64,000 nucleotides of DNA from Candidatus Competibacteraceae bacterium (lineage in GTDB: Bacteria > Pseudomonadota > Gammaproteobacteria > Competibacterales > Competibacteraceae), in the NCBI GenBank assembly GCA_016790045.1, contig JAEUPW010000169.1, forward strand, positions 1-64,000, in the 5' to 3' direction. The notes beneath the pieces were generated by a model. That model saw nothing but the letters and a program-made list of their open reading frames with translations. It was not told the origin of the DNA and ran no database searches. Shown piece by piece: positions 38,873 to 48,429 of the stretch (positions within the stretch are counted from its first letter, which is position 1; every line of letters begins with the position of its first letter). Made by a program: the position numbers and the translations under genes.

Positions 38873-39778
38873 ATGAAACGCGAAATGGATTGGAAAGACC
38901 TGCGCTATTTTCTGGCGGTGGCGCGCTTGGGCCGGCTCAGCCCGGCCGCCCGGCGGCTACAAGTCGAGCACAGCACGGTTTCGCGCCGGATCGAAGGCAT
39001 GGAGCGAAGCATGGGCACGCGGTTGTTCGAGCGGCATCGCGACGGTCTGGTGCTGACCGAAGCCGGACACGCTTTGCTGCCGATGGCGGAGAAAGTGGAG
39101 GCGACAATAGCGGTGTTATCGGAGGAACTTTCGGACCGGGACGTTTTGGTTGACGGCGAGGTTCGGGTGGGGACGCCCGAGGGCTTGGCGGTATGTTTTT
39201 TGACGCCCAAGCTCAAGCCGCTGCTCGATGAGTATCCCCGGCTGACCGTCGAATTGTTGGCCCTGCCTCGGCTGGCGAACCTGGCCAGCCGGGAAGCGGA
39301 TCTGGCCATCACCCTCGAACCGCCCCGGCGGGGTCCTTACATCGTCTATCGCTGGACGGACTACACCTATTTTCTTTATGGGGCCAAGGACTATCTGGAA
39401 AAACGCGATCCGATCAAAACCCGCGCCGATTTGGCCAAGCATCCCTTTATCGCTTACATCGACGATTACTTGTTGATCCCGGAATTGCGCTTTCTGGAGA
39501 AGCTTTGCGATGAGCCGAATCTGCGCTTTAGCAGCACCAGCATGCTGTCGCACAAGGAAGCGGTGCTGGCGGGCGTGGGGCTGGCGGTGCTCGTTTCCTA
39601 TATCGGGGCCAGCGATGCGCGCCTGGTCAAGGTGTTGCCCGATGAAGCCTATTTTCAGCATACCTTTTGGCTGGCCGCGCACGCGGATCGCTTGCGGCTC
39701 AAGCGCGTGCGGGTGGTATGGGATTATCTGGTGGCGCTGATCGGCGACCACCGCCGCCTGTTTCTCGACGGCGAGTAG
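38873..39778 (+). CDS. LysR family transcriptional regulator
   Basis: A 301-residue regulator. The N-terminal winged helix-turn-helix runs from WKDLRYFLAVARLG to VSRRIEGMERSMGTRLFERH (residues about 6-65). The C-terminal two-lobed co-inducer domain begins near residue 95 (VRVGTPEGLA). GAGAAAGG precedes the ATG at 38873. It is divergent from the permease/CoA-transferase genes, so it probably controls them. Its subgroup (small lobe, SREADLAITLEPP) resembles regulators of organic-acid uptake, but the inducer is unknown. It is convergent with glnD, 22 bp apart. Confidence 0.92.
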   Translation: MKREMDWKDLRYFLAVARLGRLSPAARRLQVEHSTVSRRIEGMERSMGTRLFERHRDGLVLTEAGHALLPMAEKVEATIAVLSEELSDRDVLVDGEVRVGTPEGLAVCFLTPKLKPLLDEYPRLTVELLALPRLANLASREADLAITLEPPRRGPYIVYRWTDYTYFLYGAKDYLEKRDPIKTRADLAKHPFIAYIDDYLLIPELRFLEKLCDEPNLRFSSTSMLSHKEAVLAGVGLAVLVSYIGASDARLVKVLPDEAYFQHTFWLAAHADRLRLKRVRVVWDYLVALIGDHRRLFLDGE

Positions 39779-39800
39779 CGAACGATGATCGGCGGCCCGC

Positions 39801-42536
39801 TCAAGCTTCCGGCTCATCCAAATGCTTGACCAGCGCGGCCCGCAGCGCCGCGTATTTTTGCGCGTCGTTCAACGGCCGGTTTTCCCGGTCCGTCACGAAA
39901 AACACGTCTTCCGCGCGCGCGCCGATGGTCGCGACCTTGGCGTTGTGCAATTGCACGCCGCATTCCATAAACGCCTGTCCCACCCGGCACAATAGACCCG
40001 GCCGGTCCCAGGCGGCGAGTTCCACCACGGTGCGGCCGTTGGCGGCGTCCTCGCGAAAATCGACCTGGGTCGGGATCTGAAACGCTTTTTGAATCCTGGA
40101 GATATGGCGGCTGGGCGACAAAGGAACCGCGTCGGGCCGGCTCAGATGATGGATGAGCGAGGTGACGATTTCCTTGATGCGGCCGCGTTCCCGAATCAGC
40201 GCGCCGGAATTTTCCAAGACGGTGAAGCTGTCGAGGGTATAGCCGCTGTGGCCGGTGATGATGCGCGCATCCACGATCGTCAGGCCCAGTTGGTCGAGAA
40301 TGGAAGTGATCGAGGCGAACAGATTGTCTTGATCGAGGGCATAAATGAAAATTTCGGTGCCGCCCCGGCTCGGGTCGTCGCGGGCCATGACCAGCGGTCG
40401 CGGGTCGTGGCGTTTCTTGAGAATCGCCCGGGTGTGCCAGGTGATTTCGTCGGCGGAATGGCGCAGGAAGTAATCGTCGCCGAAGCCTTCCCAGACTTGG
40501 TCGATGCGTTCCCGGTCGATCTTGGTGACGCTCAACCGCTGGCGCGCCTGCGCCTGCACTTCGCGCAAGCGCTCCTCCTTGTCCAGCGGGTTGTCCAAGC
40601 CGCGCCGCAGCGCCCGGCGCGTGGCCTCATACAGTTGCCACAACAGGGAATTGCGCCAGGTGTTCCACAATTTGGGGTTGGTGGCGCGAATGTCGGCGAC
40701 GGTGAGCAAATACAGATAGTCCAAATGCAGTTGATCGCCCATCAGCCGGGCGAAATCGTTGATGACCTGCGGATCGTGGATGTCCTTTTTCTGCGCGGTC
40801 ATCGAAAAAGTCAGATGGTGGCGCACCAGCCAGGCGATGAGCCGGGTGTCGAAAGAGCTCAAGCCGTGCTGCCGGCAAAACCGTTCGGCGTCCGCGGCGC
40901 CCAGCTCGGAATGATCGCCGCCTCGACCCTTGGCGATGTCGTGGTACAAACCCGCGATATACAGCAATTCGGGCTTGGGCAGCCGATCCATGATCGCGCT
41001 GCAACGCGGCAGGTCCTGCGCGAAATGCGGCAGATAAAAGCGGCGCAGATTGCGCACCACGAACAGGATGTGCTGGTCCACCGTATAGGCGTGGAACAGG
41101 TCGTATTGCATCCGCCCGACGATATGGCCGAACTCCGGCAAATAAGCCGGGAGCACGCCATAGGCGTTCATCAGCCGCAATTGCTGGGTGACGCCGTGCG
41201 GCTGGCGCAGGATTTCCATGAACAGGCTGCGCGTGCGCATATCATCGCGAAACTTCTCGTCGATCAGCGGCCGGTGCTCGCGGATCAGCCGGATGGTGCT
41301 GGCGCGGATGCCCTTGAGTTCCGGAAACTGTTGCAAAACCAGAAAGATTTCGAGCAGCGCGAACGGGTAGCGCAGGAACACGTTGGGCCGGATCGCTTCG
41401 AGATAGCCCCGCCTCGCCTGAAACCGGCGGCTGACGGGCTGGGGCTCGCCGGAATCGTCGGCCAGCAGAATGGCTTCCTCGAACAGTTGCAACAGCATTT
41501 CGTTCAGCCGGCACAAGGCGTTGACCGTGCGGTAGTAACGCTGCATGAACTGCTCGACGCCCAGGTTATGGTCCTGGTCGCGATAGCCGAACTGCTGGGC
41601 GATCCGCCGCTGGTGGTCAAACAGCAAGACGTCTTCCCGGCGGCCGGTCAGCACGTGCAGCGCGAAGCGCACCCGCCAGAGAAAATTGCGGCAGTCGATC
41701 AGTTCGTCGTATTCGCTCGCGCTCAAAAAGCCGTGATCGATCAGCTCGCGCAAGGTGCTCGCGCCGAAATGGCGTTTGGCGACCCAGCCGATCATCTGCA
41801 AATCGCGCAAGCCGCCGGGTCCGTCTTTGATGTTCGGTTCGAGGTTGAAGGCGGTTTCGTTGTATTTGTGGCAGCGCTCGAAGCGCTCCTGTTGCTTGGT
41901 TTCGAAGAAGGCGCTGTCCGGCCAGATCCGGTCCGGGCCGGTCGTGGCCCGCATCCGCTCGAACAGCGCCGCCGAGCCGGTCAAGCGGCGGGATTCCATC
42001 AGGCTGGTCGCCACCGTGATGTCGGCCGCGCCCTCGCGGGCGCAATCCTCGACCGTGCGCACGCTGTGACCGACCTCCAAACCGATATCCCACAAAAAGG
42101 TCAGAAAACGCTCCAAGCCGTCGCGCCGGCTTTCCAGCGCCGCATCATCCAGCAGGATCATCAAATCGACGTCCGATCCCGGATGCAGCTCGCCGCGCCC
42201 GTAACCGCCTACCGCCACCAGGGCGAGATCGTCCGCGCCCGCCTCGAAATGTTGGATCCAGGTGCGCCGGAGCAACTCATCCATCAAGCGGGCGCGGGCG
42301 AACACCAGTTCGTGGACCGGAACCCCGGCCTGAAACAAACTTTTGAAACGGGCGTCGTTGGTTTTGAGCAGGTTTCGGAACGCGGGCAGGGAATCGACGC
42401 CCGCCAGATCGCGCTCGAAGGCGGCGGCTTCGAGGGCGATGCCGCGCCAGACGGTTTGATCGGGAAGCGTTCCGGCCGGCGCGGGTGACGGATTGAGGGC
42501 GGGCGAAGGCTGAAGGCTGGCCATGCGGCTTTCCAT
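39801..42536 (-). CDS. glnD: Bifunctional [PII protein] uridylyltransferase/uridylyl-removing enzyme
   Basis: A 911-residue nitrogen sensor that uridylylates PII when glutamine is low and removes UMP when it is high. Order: nucleotidyltransferase domain with GGYGRGELHPGSDVDLMIL (near residue 105), helical linker, HD domain with YHDIAKGRGGDHSELGA, then two ACT domains (EIFIYALDQDNLFASITSIL and WDRPGLLCRVGQAFME). Length is close to E. coli GlnD (890). map ends 3 bp upstream on the same strand. Control of PII here may connect to the sigma-54-like promoter at prkA, by inference only. Confidence 0.97.
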   Translation of the reverse strand: MESRMASLQPSPALNPSPAPAGTLPDQTVWRGIALEAAAFERDLAGVDSLPAFRNLLKTNDARFKSLFQAGVPVHELVFARARLMDELLRRTWIQHFEAGADDLALVAVGGYGRGELHPGSDVDLMILLDDAALESRRDGLERFLTFLWDIGLEVGHSVRTVEDCAREGAADITVATSLMESRRLTGSAALFERMRATTGPDRIWPDSAFFETKQQERFERCHKYNETAFNLEPNIKDGPGGLRDLQMIGWVAKRHFGASTLRELIDHGFLSASEYDELIDCRNFLWRVRFALHVLTGRREDVLLFDHQRRIAQQFGYRDQDHNLGVEQFMQRYYRTVNALCRLNEMLLQLFEEAILLADDSGEPQPVSRRFQARRGYLEAIRPNVFLRYPFALLEIFLVLQQFPELKGIRASTIRLIREHRPLIDEKFRDDMRTRSLFMEILRQPHGVTQQLRLMNAYGVLPAYLPEFGHIVGRMQYDLFHAYTVDQHILFVVRNLRRFYLPHFAQDLPRCSAIMDRLPKPELLYIAGLYHDIAKGRGGDHSELGAADAERFCRQHGLSSFDTRLIAWLVRHHLTFSMTAQKKDIHDPQVINDFARLMGDQLHLDYLYLLTVADIRATNPKLWNTWRNSLLWQLYEATRRALRRGLDNPLDKEERLREVQAQARQRLSVTKIDRERIDQVWEGFGDDYFLRHSADEITWHTRAILKKRHDPRPLVMARDDPSRGGTEIFIYALDQDNLFASITSILDQLGLTIVDARIITGHSGYTLDSFTVLENSGALIRERGRIKEIVTSLIHHLSRPDAVPLSPSRHISRIQKAFQIPTQVDFREDAANGRTVVELAAWDRPGLLCRVGQAFMECGVQLHNAKVATIGARAEDVFFVTDRENRPLNDAQKYAALRAALVKHLDEPEA

Positions 42537-42539
42537 CGC

Positions 42540-43340
42540 TCAGGGTTGCGGCAGTGCGCCGGAGCCGAGCGTGAGGATTTCGTGCCCGGCGTCGGTGACC
42601 AGCACGGTATGCTCCCACTGCGCGGAAATCGAGTGATCCTTGGTGATCACGGTCCACCCGTCGGGCAGCAATTTGACGTGGCGTTTGCCGGCGTTGATCA
42701 TCGGCTCGATGGTGAAGGTCATGCCCGGCTTCAATTCGACGCCGGTGCCCGGATCGCCGTAATGCAACACTTGCGGTTCCTCGTGAAATTCCCGGCCGAT
42801 GCCGTGGCCGCAATACTCGCGCACCACCGAGCAATGCCGGGACTCCGCGTGTTTTTGGATGGCGTGGCCGATATCGCCGAGCCGGATGCCGGGCCGCACC
42901 AGCCGGATGCCGACCCACAGGCATTCGTGGGCGATTTTGACGACCCGCTGCGCGGCGATCGGCGGCGCGCCCACCTGGAACATGCGGCTGGTGTCGCCGT
43001 GATAACCGTCCTTGATCACCGTGATGTCGATGTTGATCACATCGCCTTTCTTCAGTTTTTTGGGGCCTGGAATGCCGTGGCAGACCACGTGGTTGATCGA
43101 GGTGCAGATCGATTTCGGAAAACCGCGATAGTTGAGCGGGGCCGGGATCGCCTGCTGGACGCCGACGATATGCTCGTGGCAGAGGCGATCCAGTTCCTCG
43201 GTGGTCACGCCCTCGCGCACGTGCGCCCCGATCATGTCGAGCACTTCGGCGGCCAGCCGGCCGGCCACCCGCATCTTCTCGATTTCTTCGGGAGTTTTGA
43301 GGGTGATGCCGCTGGGCTTTTGGGGAGATTTTTGAAACAT
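42540..43340 (-). CDS. map: Methionine aminopeptidase, type I
   Basis: A 266-residue metalloenzyme that removes the initiator methionine. Conserved blocks include SINHVVCHGIPGPK (substrate histidine), INIDITVIKDGYHGDTSRMF (two Asp ligands), GHGIGREFHEEPQVLHYG (His ligand) and FTIEPMINAG (Glu ligand). Length matches E. coli Map (264). It is divergent from rpsB, the classical arrangement, with a 263-bp region between them that holds the rpsB leader. Confidence 0.97.
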   Translation of the reverse strand: MFQKSPQKPSGITLKTPEEIEKMRVAGRLAAEVLDMIGAHVREGVTTEELDRLCHEHIVGVQQAIPAPLNYRGFPKSICTSINHVVCHGIPGPKKLKKGDVINIDITVIKDGYHGDTSRMFQVGAPPIAAQRVVKIAHECLWVGIRLVRPGIRLGDIGHAIQKHAESRHCSVVREYCGHGIGREFHEEPQVLHYGDPGTGVELKPGMTFTIEPMINAGKRHVKLLPDGWTVITKDHSISAQWEHTVLVTDAGHEILTLGSGALPQP

Positions 43341-43434
43341 GATCGGAATCTGCGGGGGCGATGACGGTAGCTGAGGGCGCGAGGTCCGCCTGAGCGGGCG
43401 CGGGTTGGGACAGCGCTGGCGGACGGCGGTTCAA

Positions 43435-43464
43435 TTGGTTTTCCCGAACGATCCATGTTATAAA
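43435..43464 (+). promoter_or_regulatory. Putative sigma-70 promoter and leader of rpsB
   Basis: TTGGTT (43435-43440) and TATAAA (43459-43464) with an 18-bp spacer. The start would be near 43471, giving a leader of about 130 nt before the rpsB ATG at 43604. The leader is GC-rich, with CCCGC/GCGGG arms near 43542-43570, and ends in TTAGGAGAA. In E. coli the rpsB leader is the target of autoregulation by S2; the same may hold here. Confidence 0.5.
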
Positions 43465-43603
43465 GCGCGCGCCTTAATGGCAAACCTTAACTGTGTTTTT
43501 TACTTCTCACATCCGCCGACACGGGTGGCCGGGTGCCCGCAGAGGGTCGCCGCTCGGGGCGGGTGGAGGCTCAACCCTGATCTTGTTAGGAGAACGTTCG
43601 GCA

Positions 43604-44359
43604 ATGGCGACCATATCCATGCGCCAGATGCTGGAGGCCGGCGTGCATTTCGGCCACCAGACTCGTTACTGGAACCCCAAAATGGCTCCGTATATTTTCG
43701 GGGCGCGCAGCAAAATTCACATCATCAATCTCGAAAGGACCCTGCCGCTCTACCTGGACGCGCTGAATTACGTCGGCAAAATGGCGTCCAAGGGCGGGAA
43801 AGTGCTGTTGGTGGGCACCAAGCGCTCCGCGCGCGAGGCGACCGCCGAGGCGGCGATCCGCTCGGGAATGCCCTACGTCAACCACCGCTGGCTCGGCGGC
43901 ATGTTGACCAATTTCAAGACCGTCCGCCAATCCATCAAACGGCTCAAGGAGCTGGAGCTGATGGCGCAGGACGGCACCTTCGAGCGGCTGGCCAAGAAGG
44001 AAGTGATCGGCCTGCGCAGGGAAATGGACAAGCTGGAGCGCAGCCTGGGCGGCATCAAGGACATGGCCAGCCTGCCCGACGCTTTGTTCGTGATCGACGT
44101 CGGCCACGAGCGGATCGCGGTGCAGGAAGCCAACAAGCTCGGCATTCCGGTGCTGGGGGTGGTCGATACCAACAACTCCCCCGACGGGATCAATTACGTG
44201 ATCCCCGGCAACGACGACGCGATCCGCGCCATCCAGCTCTACGTCGGCGGCGTGGCCGAATCGGTGTTGGAAGGCAGGGCGCTGCTGGCCTCGGGCCGCA
44301 GCGCCGAAGAAGAGTTTGTCGAGATTCCGGAGGAGTCCCCAGCCGAAGGGAGCGTTTGA
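43604..44359 (+). CDS. rpsB: 30S ribosomal protein S2
   Basis: A 251-residue ribosomal protein. [20 protein letters not shown] at the N-terminus, [19 protein letters not shown] in the middle and [20 protein letters not shown] near the C-terminus are S2 signatures. The ATG at 43604 follows AGGAG and gives the standard N-terminus; the upstream open extension is leader sequence. It is followed by a strong terminator-like stem-loop and then tsf, as in E. coli. Confidence 0.98.
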   Translation: MATISMRQMLEAGVHFGHQTRYWNPKMAPYIFGARSKIHIINLERTLPLYLDALNYVGKMASKGGKVLLVGTKRSAREATAEAAIRSGMPYVNHRWLGGMLTNFKTVRQSIKRLKELELMAQDGTFERLAKKEVIGLRREMDKLERSLGGIKDMASLPDALFVIDVGHERIAVQEANKLGIPVLGVVDTNNSPDGINYVIPGNDDAIRAIQLYVGGVAESVLEGRALLASGRSAEEEFVEIPEESPAEGSV

Positions 44360-44382
44360 TCCGGCTCCTGGCAGCGTTGCCG

Positions 44383-44417
44383 AAAAAGGCCCGCGCGCCG
44401 AACGCGCGGGCCTTTTT
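44383..44417 (+). terminator. Stem-loop terminator/attenuator between rpsB and tsf
   Basis: A 15-bp perfect stem AAAAAGGCCCGCGCG / CGCGCGGGCCTTTTT with a five-base loop, ending in a T-run on the plus strand. It begins 24 bp after the rpsB stop. Partial read-through would set the ratio of S2 to EF-Ts. Confidence 0.8.
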
Positions 44418-44493
44418 GATGGGTTTCAAGCATTCAGCTTGACTTCATCCGGCGAGTTTTATCCTGGTTCGATTTTGTTGGAGGTAGGCAAGC

Positions 44494-45390
44494 ATGGCGG
44501 AAATTACGGCGGCGCTGGTCAAGGAACTGCGCGAGCGCACGGGTTCGGGAATGATGGAATGCAAAAAAGCCCTCCAGGAAACCGGAGGCGATATCGAAGC
44601 GGCGGTCGAGTTGATGCGCAAGGCCGGGCAGGCCAAGGCCGACAAAAAAGCCAGCCGCGTCGCCGCCGAGGGTTTGGTCGTCATCAAGCAGGCCGCCGGC
44701 GCTTCCGCCATGGTCGAAATCAATTGCGAAACCGACTTCGTCACCAAAAACGACGATTTTCGGGCCTTCGCCGACGCGGTGGCCGCGACGGCTTTGGGCG
44801 CCCAGGCGGCTGATTTGGAAGCTTTTCTGGCATCCGGCATGGCCAACGGCCAGAGCGTCGAGCACAACCGGCGCGAGTGCATCGCCAAAATCGGCGAAAA
44901 CATCAACGTCCGGCGGTTCGCGCGACTGAGCAGCGCCAAGAACGTGCTCGGCGGCTACCTGCACGGCACCCGCATCGGCGTGCTGGTGGAACTGGAGGGC
45001 GGCGACCCCGATCTGGCCAAGGATATCGCCATGCACGTGGCCGCCAGCCGGCCGCTGTGCGTCAGCGCCGAGCAGTTGCCGGCGGAAGTGATCGCCAAGG
45101 AAAAAGCGATTTACGCGGCGCAGGCGGCGGACGAAGCCAAGGGCAAGCCCGCGCACGTCCTGGATAAAATCGTCGAAAAAATCGTGGAAGGCAAGCTGCG
45201 CAAATATTACGAGTCGGTGACGTTGCTGGGTCAACTGTTCATCAAGGACGACAAGCAAAGCGTCGGCGAGCTGCTGGCTGCCCGCAAGGCCAGGATCGTG
45301 CGTTTCGAGCGCTTCGAGCTGGGCGAGGGCATCGAGAAAAAAGCCGATAATTTCGCCGCCGAGGTGATGGCGCAAGCGCGCGGGGACTAG
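44494..45390 (+). CDS. tsf: Elongation factor Ts
   Basis: A 298-residue nucleotide exchange factor for EF-Tu. The N-terminal UBA-like part is [20 protein letters not shown] and [19 protein letters not shown]; the core contains the [10 protein letters not shown] motif that contacts EF-Tu. Length matches the roughly 283-residue E. coli protein with short insertions. GGAGG precedes the ATG. The next gene, pyrH, starts about 98 bp further on; a TACAAT at 45452-45457 may be a -10 for it, without a good -35. Confidence 0.98.
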   Translation: MAEITAALVKELRERTGSGMMECKKALQETGGDIEAAVELMRKAGQAKADKKASRVAAEGLVVIKQAAGASAMVEINCETDFVTKNDDFRAFADAVAATALGAQAADLEAFLASGMANGQSVEHNRRECIAKIGENINVRRFARLSSAKNVLGGYLHGTRIGVLVELEGGDPDLAKDIAMHVAASRPLCVSAEQLPAEVIAKEKAIYAAQAADEAKGKPAHVLDKIVEKIVEGKLRKYYESVTLLGQLFIKDDKQSVGELLAARKARIVRFERFELGEGIEKKADNFAAEVMAQARGD

Positions 45391-45487
45391 GTTTGGCCGG
45401 GGCCGGTTGCCCAAAGCGCTCCCGCCTCTGCCGCCCGCATCGCCAATACAGTACAATCCGCCCGTTTTCACCTTGTGGATCGCGCCG

Positions 45488-46219
45488 ATGCTCATGCAGG
45501 ATTCCAAAGCGGTATTCAAGCGGATTCTCCTCAAACTCAGCGGCGAGGCCCTGATGGGCGAGGGCGAGTTCGGTATCGATACCGACGTGCTCGGCCGCAT
45601 CGCCCAGGAGATCGGGCAACTGCGGCAACTGGGGGTGGAAATCGGCGTGGTGATCGGCGGCGGCAACCTGTTTCGCGGCGCGGGCCTGGCCAAGGCCGGC
45701 ATGGACCGCGTGACCGGCGATCACATGGGGATGCTGGCCACGGTGATGAACTCGCTGGCGATGCAGGACACCCTGGAGCGGCTGGGCGTGTTTACCCGGG
45801 TGATGTCCGCCATCCGGGTCAATCAGGTCTGCGAGGATTACATCCGCCGGCGCGCCATCCGCCATCTGGAAAAAGGCCGGGTGGTGATTTTCGCCGCCGG
45901 CACCGGCAACCCGTTCTTCACCACCGACTCCGCCGCCAGCCTGCGCGCCATCGAAATCAACGCCGAGGTGATGCTCAAGGCCACCAAGGTGGACGGCATT
46001 TATTCCGCCGATCCTTTCAAGGACCCCAAAGCGGTGCGCTACGAGCGGTTGACCTACGACGAGGCCCTGGCCCGCAAGCTTCAGGTGATGGACGCCACGG
46101 CCATCGTGATGTGCCGCGAGCACGACATGCCGCTGAAGGTTTTCAACATCAACCGCCACGGCGCTCTGGTGCGCGTGGTCTGCGGGGATGAACTGGGCAC
46201 TTCCGTGGTGCGGGAATGA
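45488..46219 (+). CDS. pyrH: UMP kinase
   Basis: A 243-residue kinase of the amino-acid kinase fold that phosphorylates UMP to [16 protein letters not shown] at the N-terminus, [16 protein letters not shown], and [20 protein letters not shown] are family signatures. A second ATG at 45494 is equally possible. It overlaps an alternative frr start by four bases (ATGA). Order tsf-pyrH-frr is conserved across most bacteria. Confidence 0.97.
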   Translation: MLMQDSKAVFKRILLKLSGEALMGEGEFGIDTDVLGRIAQEIGQLRQLGVEIGVVIGGGNLFRGAGLAKAGMDRVTGDHMGMLATVMNSLAMQDTLERLGVFTRVMSAIRVNQVCEDYIRRRAIRHLEKGRVVIFAAGTGNPFFTTDSAASLRAIEINAEVMLKATKVDGIYSADPFKDPKAVRYERLTYDEALARKLQVMDATAIVMCREHDMPLKVFNINRHGALVRVVCGDELGTSVVRE

Positions 46220-46224
46220 CGATC

Positions 46225-46782
46225 ATGATCGACGAGCTCAAAAAAGAAGCGACGGACCGGATGGCAAAAAGCATCGAAAACCTCAAACAGGAATTGACCA
46301 AGCTGCGCACGGGCCGGGCGCACGCCAGCCTGCTGGATCACGTGATGGTGAGCTACTACGGCTCCGAGGTGCCGCTCAATCAGGTGGCGTCGGTCGGTGT
46401 GGCCGACGCGCGCACCTTGCTGGTGACGCCCTGGGAAAAAAATCTGGTCGGCGCCATCGAAAAGGCGATCCTCAAATCCGACCTGGGCCTGAATCCCGCG
46501 TCCGCCGGCACCACGATCCGGGTGCCGCTGCCGCCGCTGACCGAGGAGCGGCGGCGCGATCTGGTCAAGGTGGTCCGGCACGAGGGCGAAGGCGCGAAGG
46601 TGGCGATCCGCAATATCCGCCGCGACGCCAACGGCCAGCTCAAGACCTGGCTCAAAGACAAGAAGATTTCCGAAGACGCCGAACGGCAGGCGCAGGACGA
46701 GATTCAAAAGCTCACCGACCGCCACATTCAGGCGGTGGACAAGGCCCTGACGGCCAAGGAAGCCGAGCTGATGGAAATTTGA
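46225..46782 (+). CDS. frr: Ribosome recycling factor
   Basis: A 185-residue factor that splits post-termination ribosomes with EF-G, the same length as E. coli RRF. Signatures are [19 protein letters not shown] and [20 protein letters not shown]. An ATG at 46216 overlapping the pyrH stop is also in frame, but GGGA lies at a better distance from 46225 and that start gives the standard N-terminus MIDELKKEA. Confidence 0.97.
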   Translation: MIDELKKEATDRMAKSIENLKQELTKLRTGRAHASLLDHVMVSYYGSEVPLNQVASVGVADARTLLVTPWEKNLVGAIEKAILKSDLGLNPASAGTTIRVPLPPLTEERRRDLVKVVRHEGEGAKVAIRNIRRDANGQLKTWLKDKKISEDAERQAQDEIQKLTDRHIQAVDKALTAKEAELMEI

Positions 46783-46832
46783 ATGAACGATCGGCCGAGA
46801 ACCGGCGGGCTCGATGGCGCGCGCGGGTCGGG

Positions 46833-47627
46833 ATGTCGCTGATGGTGGCTGACACGCCGGAAGCGCTGATCGCTCCCGCCGCAGATGTGCCCGCGCGCGA
46901 GCGGTTGCCGCAGCATGTCGCCATCGTCATGGACGGCAACGGCCGCTGGGCGCAGCAGCGCTCCCTGCCGCGCACGGCGGGCCACCGGGAAGGCGCCAGG
47001 ACGGTGCGGCGGATCGTGCAAGCCTGCAACGAGCGCGGGATCGGGGCGCTGACCTTGTTCGCGTTCAGCAGCGAGAACTGGCAACGGCCCCGCCCGGAAG
47101 TCGAAGTGCTGATGAACTTGTTTATGACCACGCTGCGCGGCGAGATCCGGCGGCTGGACGACGCCAACATCCGGCTGCGGTTCATCGGCGAGCCCAGCGC
47201 GTTTCCGTCGACCCTGCAAGATTACATCGCGAAAGCTCAGCGGCGAACCGCCGGGAACACCGGGCTGACGCTGGTGATCGCCGCGAATTACGGCGGGCGC
47301 TGGGACATCGCGCGAGCGGCGCGGCGGGTGTCGGAAGAGGTCCTGGCGGGCCGGTTGCGCTGCGAGCAAATCACGCCGGACACCTTGCGCCACTACACCT
47401 GCCTGGCCGATTTGCCCGAACCGGACCTGTTCATCCGCACGGCGGGCGAGCAGCGCATCAGCAATTTTCTGCTCTGGCAGATGGCCTATACCGAACTGTA
47501 TTTCACCGAGCGGCTGTGGCCGGATTTCGGTCCCGCCGATCTGGACGCGGCCTGCGCGGCGTTTGCGGGGCGGGAGCGGCGTTTCGGCATGACCGGCGAA
47601 CAGATCGCGCGAGGGCGGCGTGCTTAA
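46833..47627 (+). CDS. uppS: Undecaprenyl diphosphate synthase (cis-prenyltransferase)
   Basis: A 264-residue enzyme that makes the C55 carrier lipid for peptidoglycan and other envelope polymers. HVAIVMDGNGRWAQQRSLPR holds the catalytic Asp, followed by GHREGA, LTLFAFSSENWQRP and the C-terminal PEPDLFIRTAGEQRISNFLL. The open frame extends far upstream through frr; the ATG at 46833 gives an N-terminus about 20 residues longer than usual. It overlaps cdsA by 8 bp. Confidence 0.97.
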   Translation: MSLMVADTPEALIAPAADVPARERLPQHVAIVMDGNGRWAQQRSLPRTAGHREGARTVRRIVQACNERGIGALTLFAFSSENWQRPRPEVEVLMNLFMTTLRGEIRRLDDANIRLRFIGEPSAFPSTLQDYIAKAQRRTAGNTGLTLVIAANYGGRWDIARAARRVSEEVLAGRLRCEQITPDTLRHYTCLADLPEPDLFIRTAGEQRISNFLLWQMAYTELYFTERLWPDFGPADLDAACAAFAGRERRFGMTGEQIARGRRA

Positions 47628-48429
47628 AGAGCGCATCCTGACCGCGCTGGTGCTCGCCATTTTGGCGATGGGCGCGCTGTTCGGACTTCCGGTCGGCGGC
47701 TTCGGCGCGGCGCTGTTGCTGGTGGTCCTTCCGGCCGCCTGGGAATGGGCGCGGTTGGCGGGTTTCGCCGCCGTTCGCGCCCGGTTGCTGTACGCCTGCT
47801 CGGTGCTGATGCTGATTTTGGCGCTCTGGCCGCTGCTCGAGCGCAAAAGCGTGGTCGGCGGGCTGATGGCGCTTTCGGTCGCGGGCTGGGCCGGCGCGCT
47901 GTTTTGGTTGAAGCGTTTCGCCGACGATCCGGACCGTCCCCACCGGCCCGAAGCGGTGGCGGCGGCCGGCTGGGTGGTGCTGGTGACGCCGTGGGTTGCC
48001 TTGATGGCGCTGCGCGGCGAATACGGGCCAGATCACGTGCTGTTTTTGCTGCTGCTGGTGTGGGTCGCCGATATCGGCGCGTATTTCGCCGGGCGGCGTT
48101 GGGGGCGGCGCAAGCTGGCCCCGGCCATCAGTCCCGGCAAGACCTGGGAAGGCGCGGCGGGCGGCGGCTTCGCCACTTTGCTGCTGGCCTTGGCCGGCGG
48201 GTCGGCGCTGGGGGTCGGCGGGGGCTGGCCGGGGTTTTTGGCGGTCTGCATGATCACCGTGGCTTTTTCCGTCGTCGGCGATCTGTTCGAAAGCATGATG
48301 AAACGGCAATGCGGCTTGAAAGACAGCGGTTCGCTGCTGCCCGGCCACGGCGGGGTGCTGGACCGAGTGGACAGTTTGAGCGCCGCCGCGCCGGTGTTTT
48401 TGCTGGGCCTTTACGGGATCGGTGGATGA
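47620..48429 (+). CDS. cdsA: Phosphatidate cytidylyltransferase
   Basis: A 269-residue inner-membrane enzyme converting phosphatidic acid and CTP to CDP-diacylglycerol. It has seven to eight hydrophobic spans. The conserved block [32 protein letters not shown] and the C-terminal [20 protein letters not shown] with GGVLDRVDS are the family signature. The start is GTG at 47620 inside the end of uppS. It overlaps dxr by four bases. Confidence 0.96.
   Translation: MLKERILTALVLAILAMGALFGLPVGGFGAALLLVVLPAAWEWARLAGFAAVRARLLYACSVLMLILALWPLLERKSVVGGLMALSVAGWAGALFWLKRFADDPDRPHRPEAVAAAGWVVLVTPWVALMALRGEYGPDHVLFLLLLVWVADIGAYFAGRRWGRRKLAPAISPGKTWEGAAGGGFATLLLALAGGSALGVGGGWPGFLAVCMITVAFSVVGDLFESMMKRQCGLKDSGSLLPGHGGVLDRVDSLSAAAPVFLLGLYGIGG

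Noticed and set aside
43493-43603. An N-terminal extension of rpsB
   Set aside because: It gives residues not found in S2 and lies in the untranslated leader; the ATG at 43604 has the ribosome site.
45452-45457. A TACAAT -10 element for pyrH
   Set aside because: No acceptable -35 at 16-18 bp, so it is mentioned only as a possibility.
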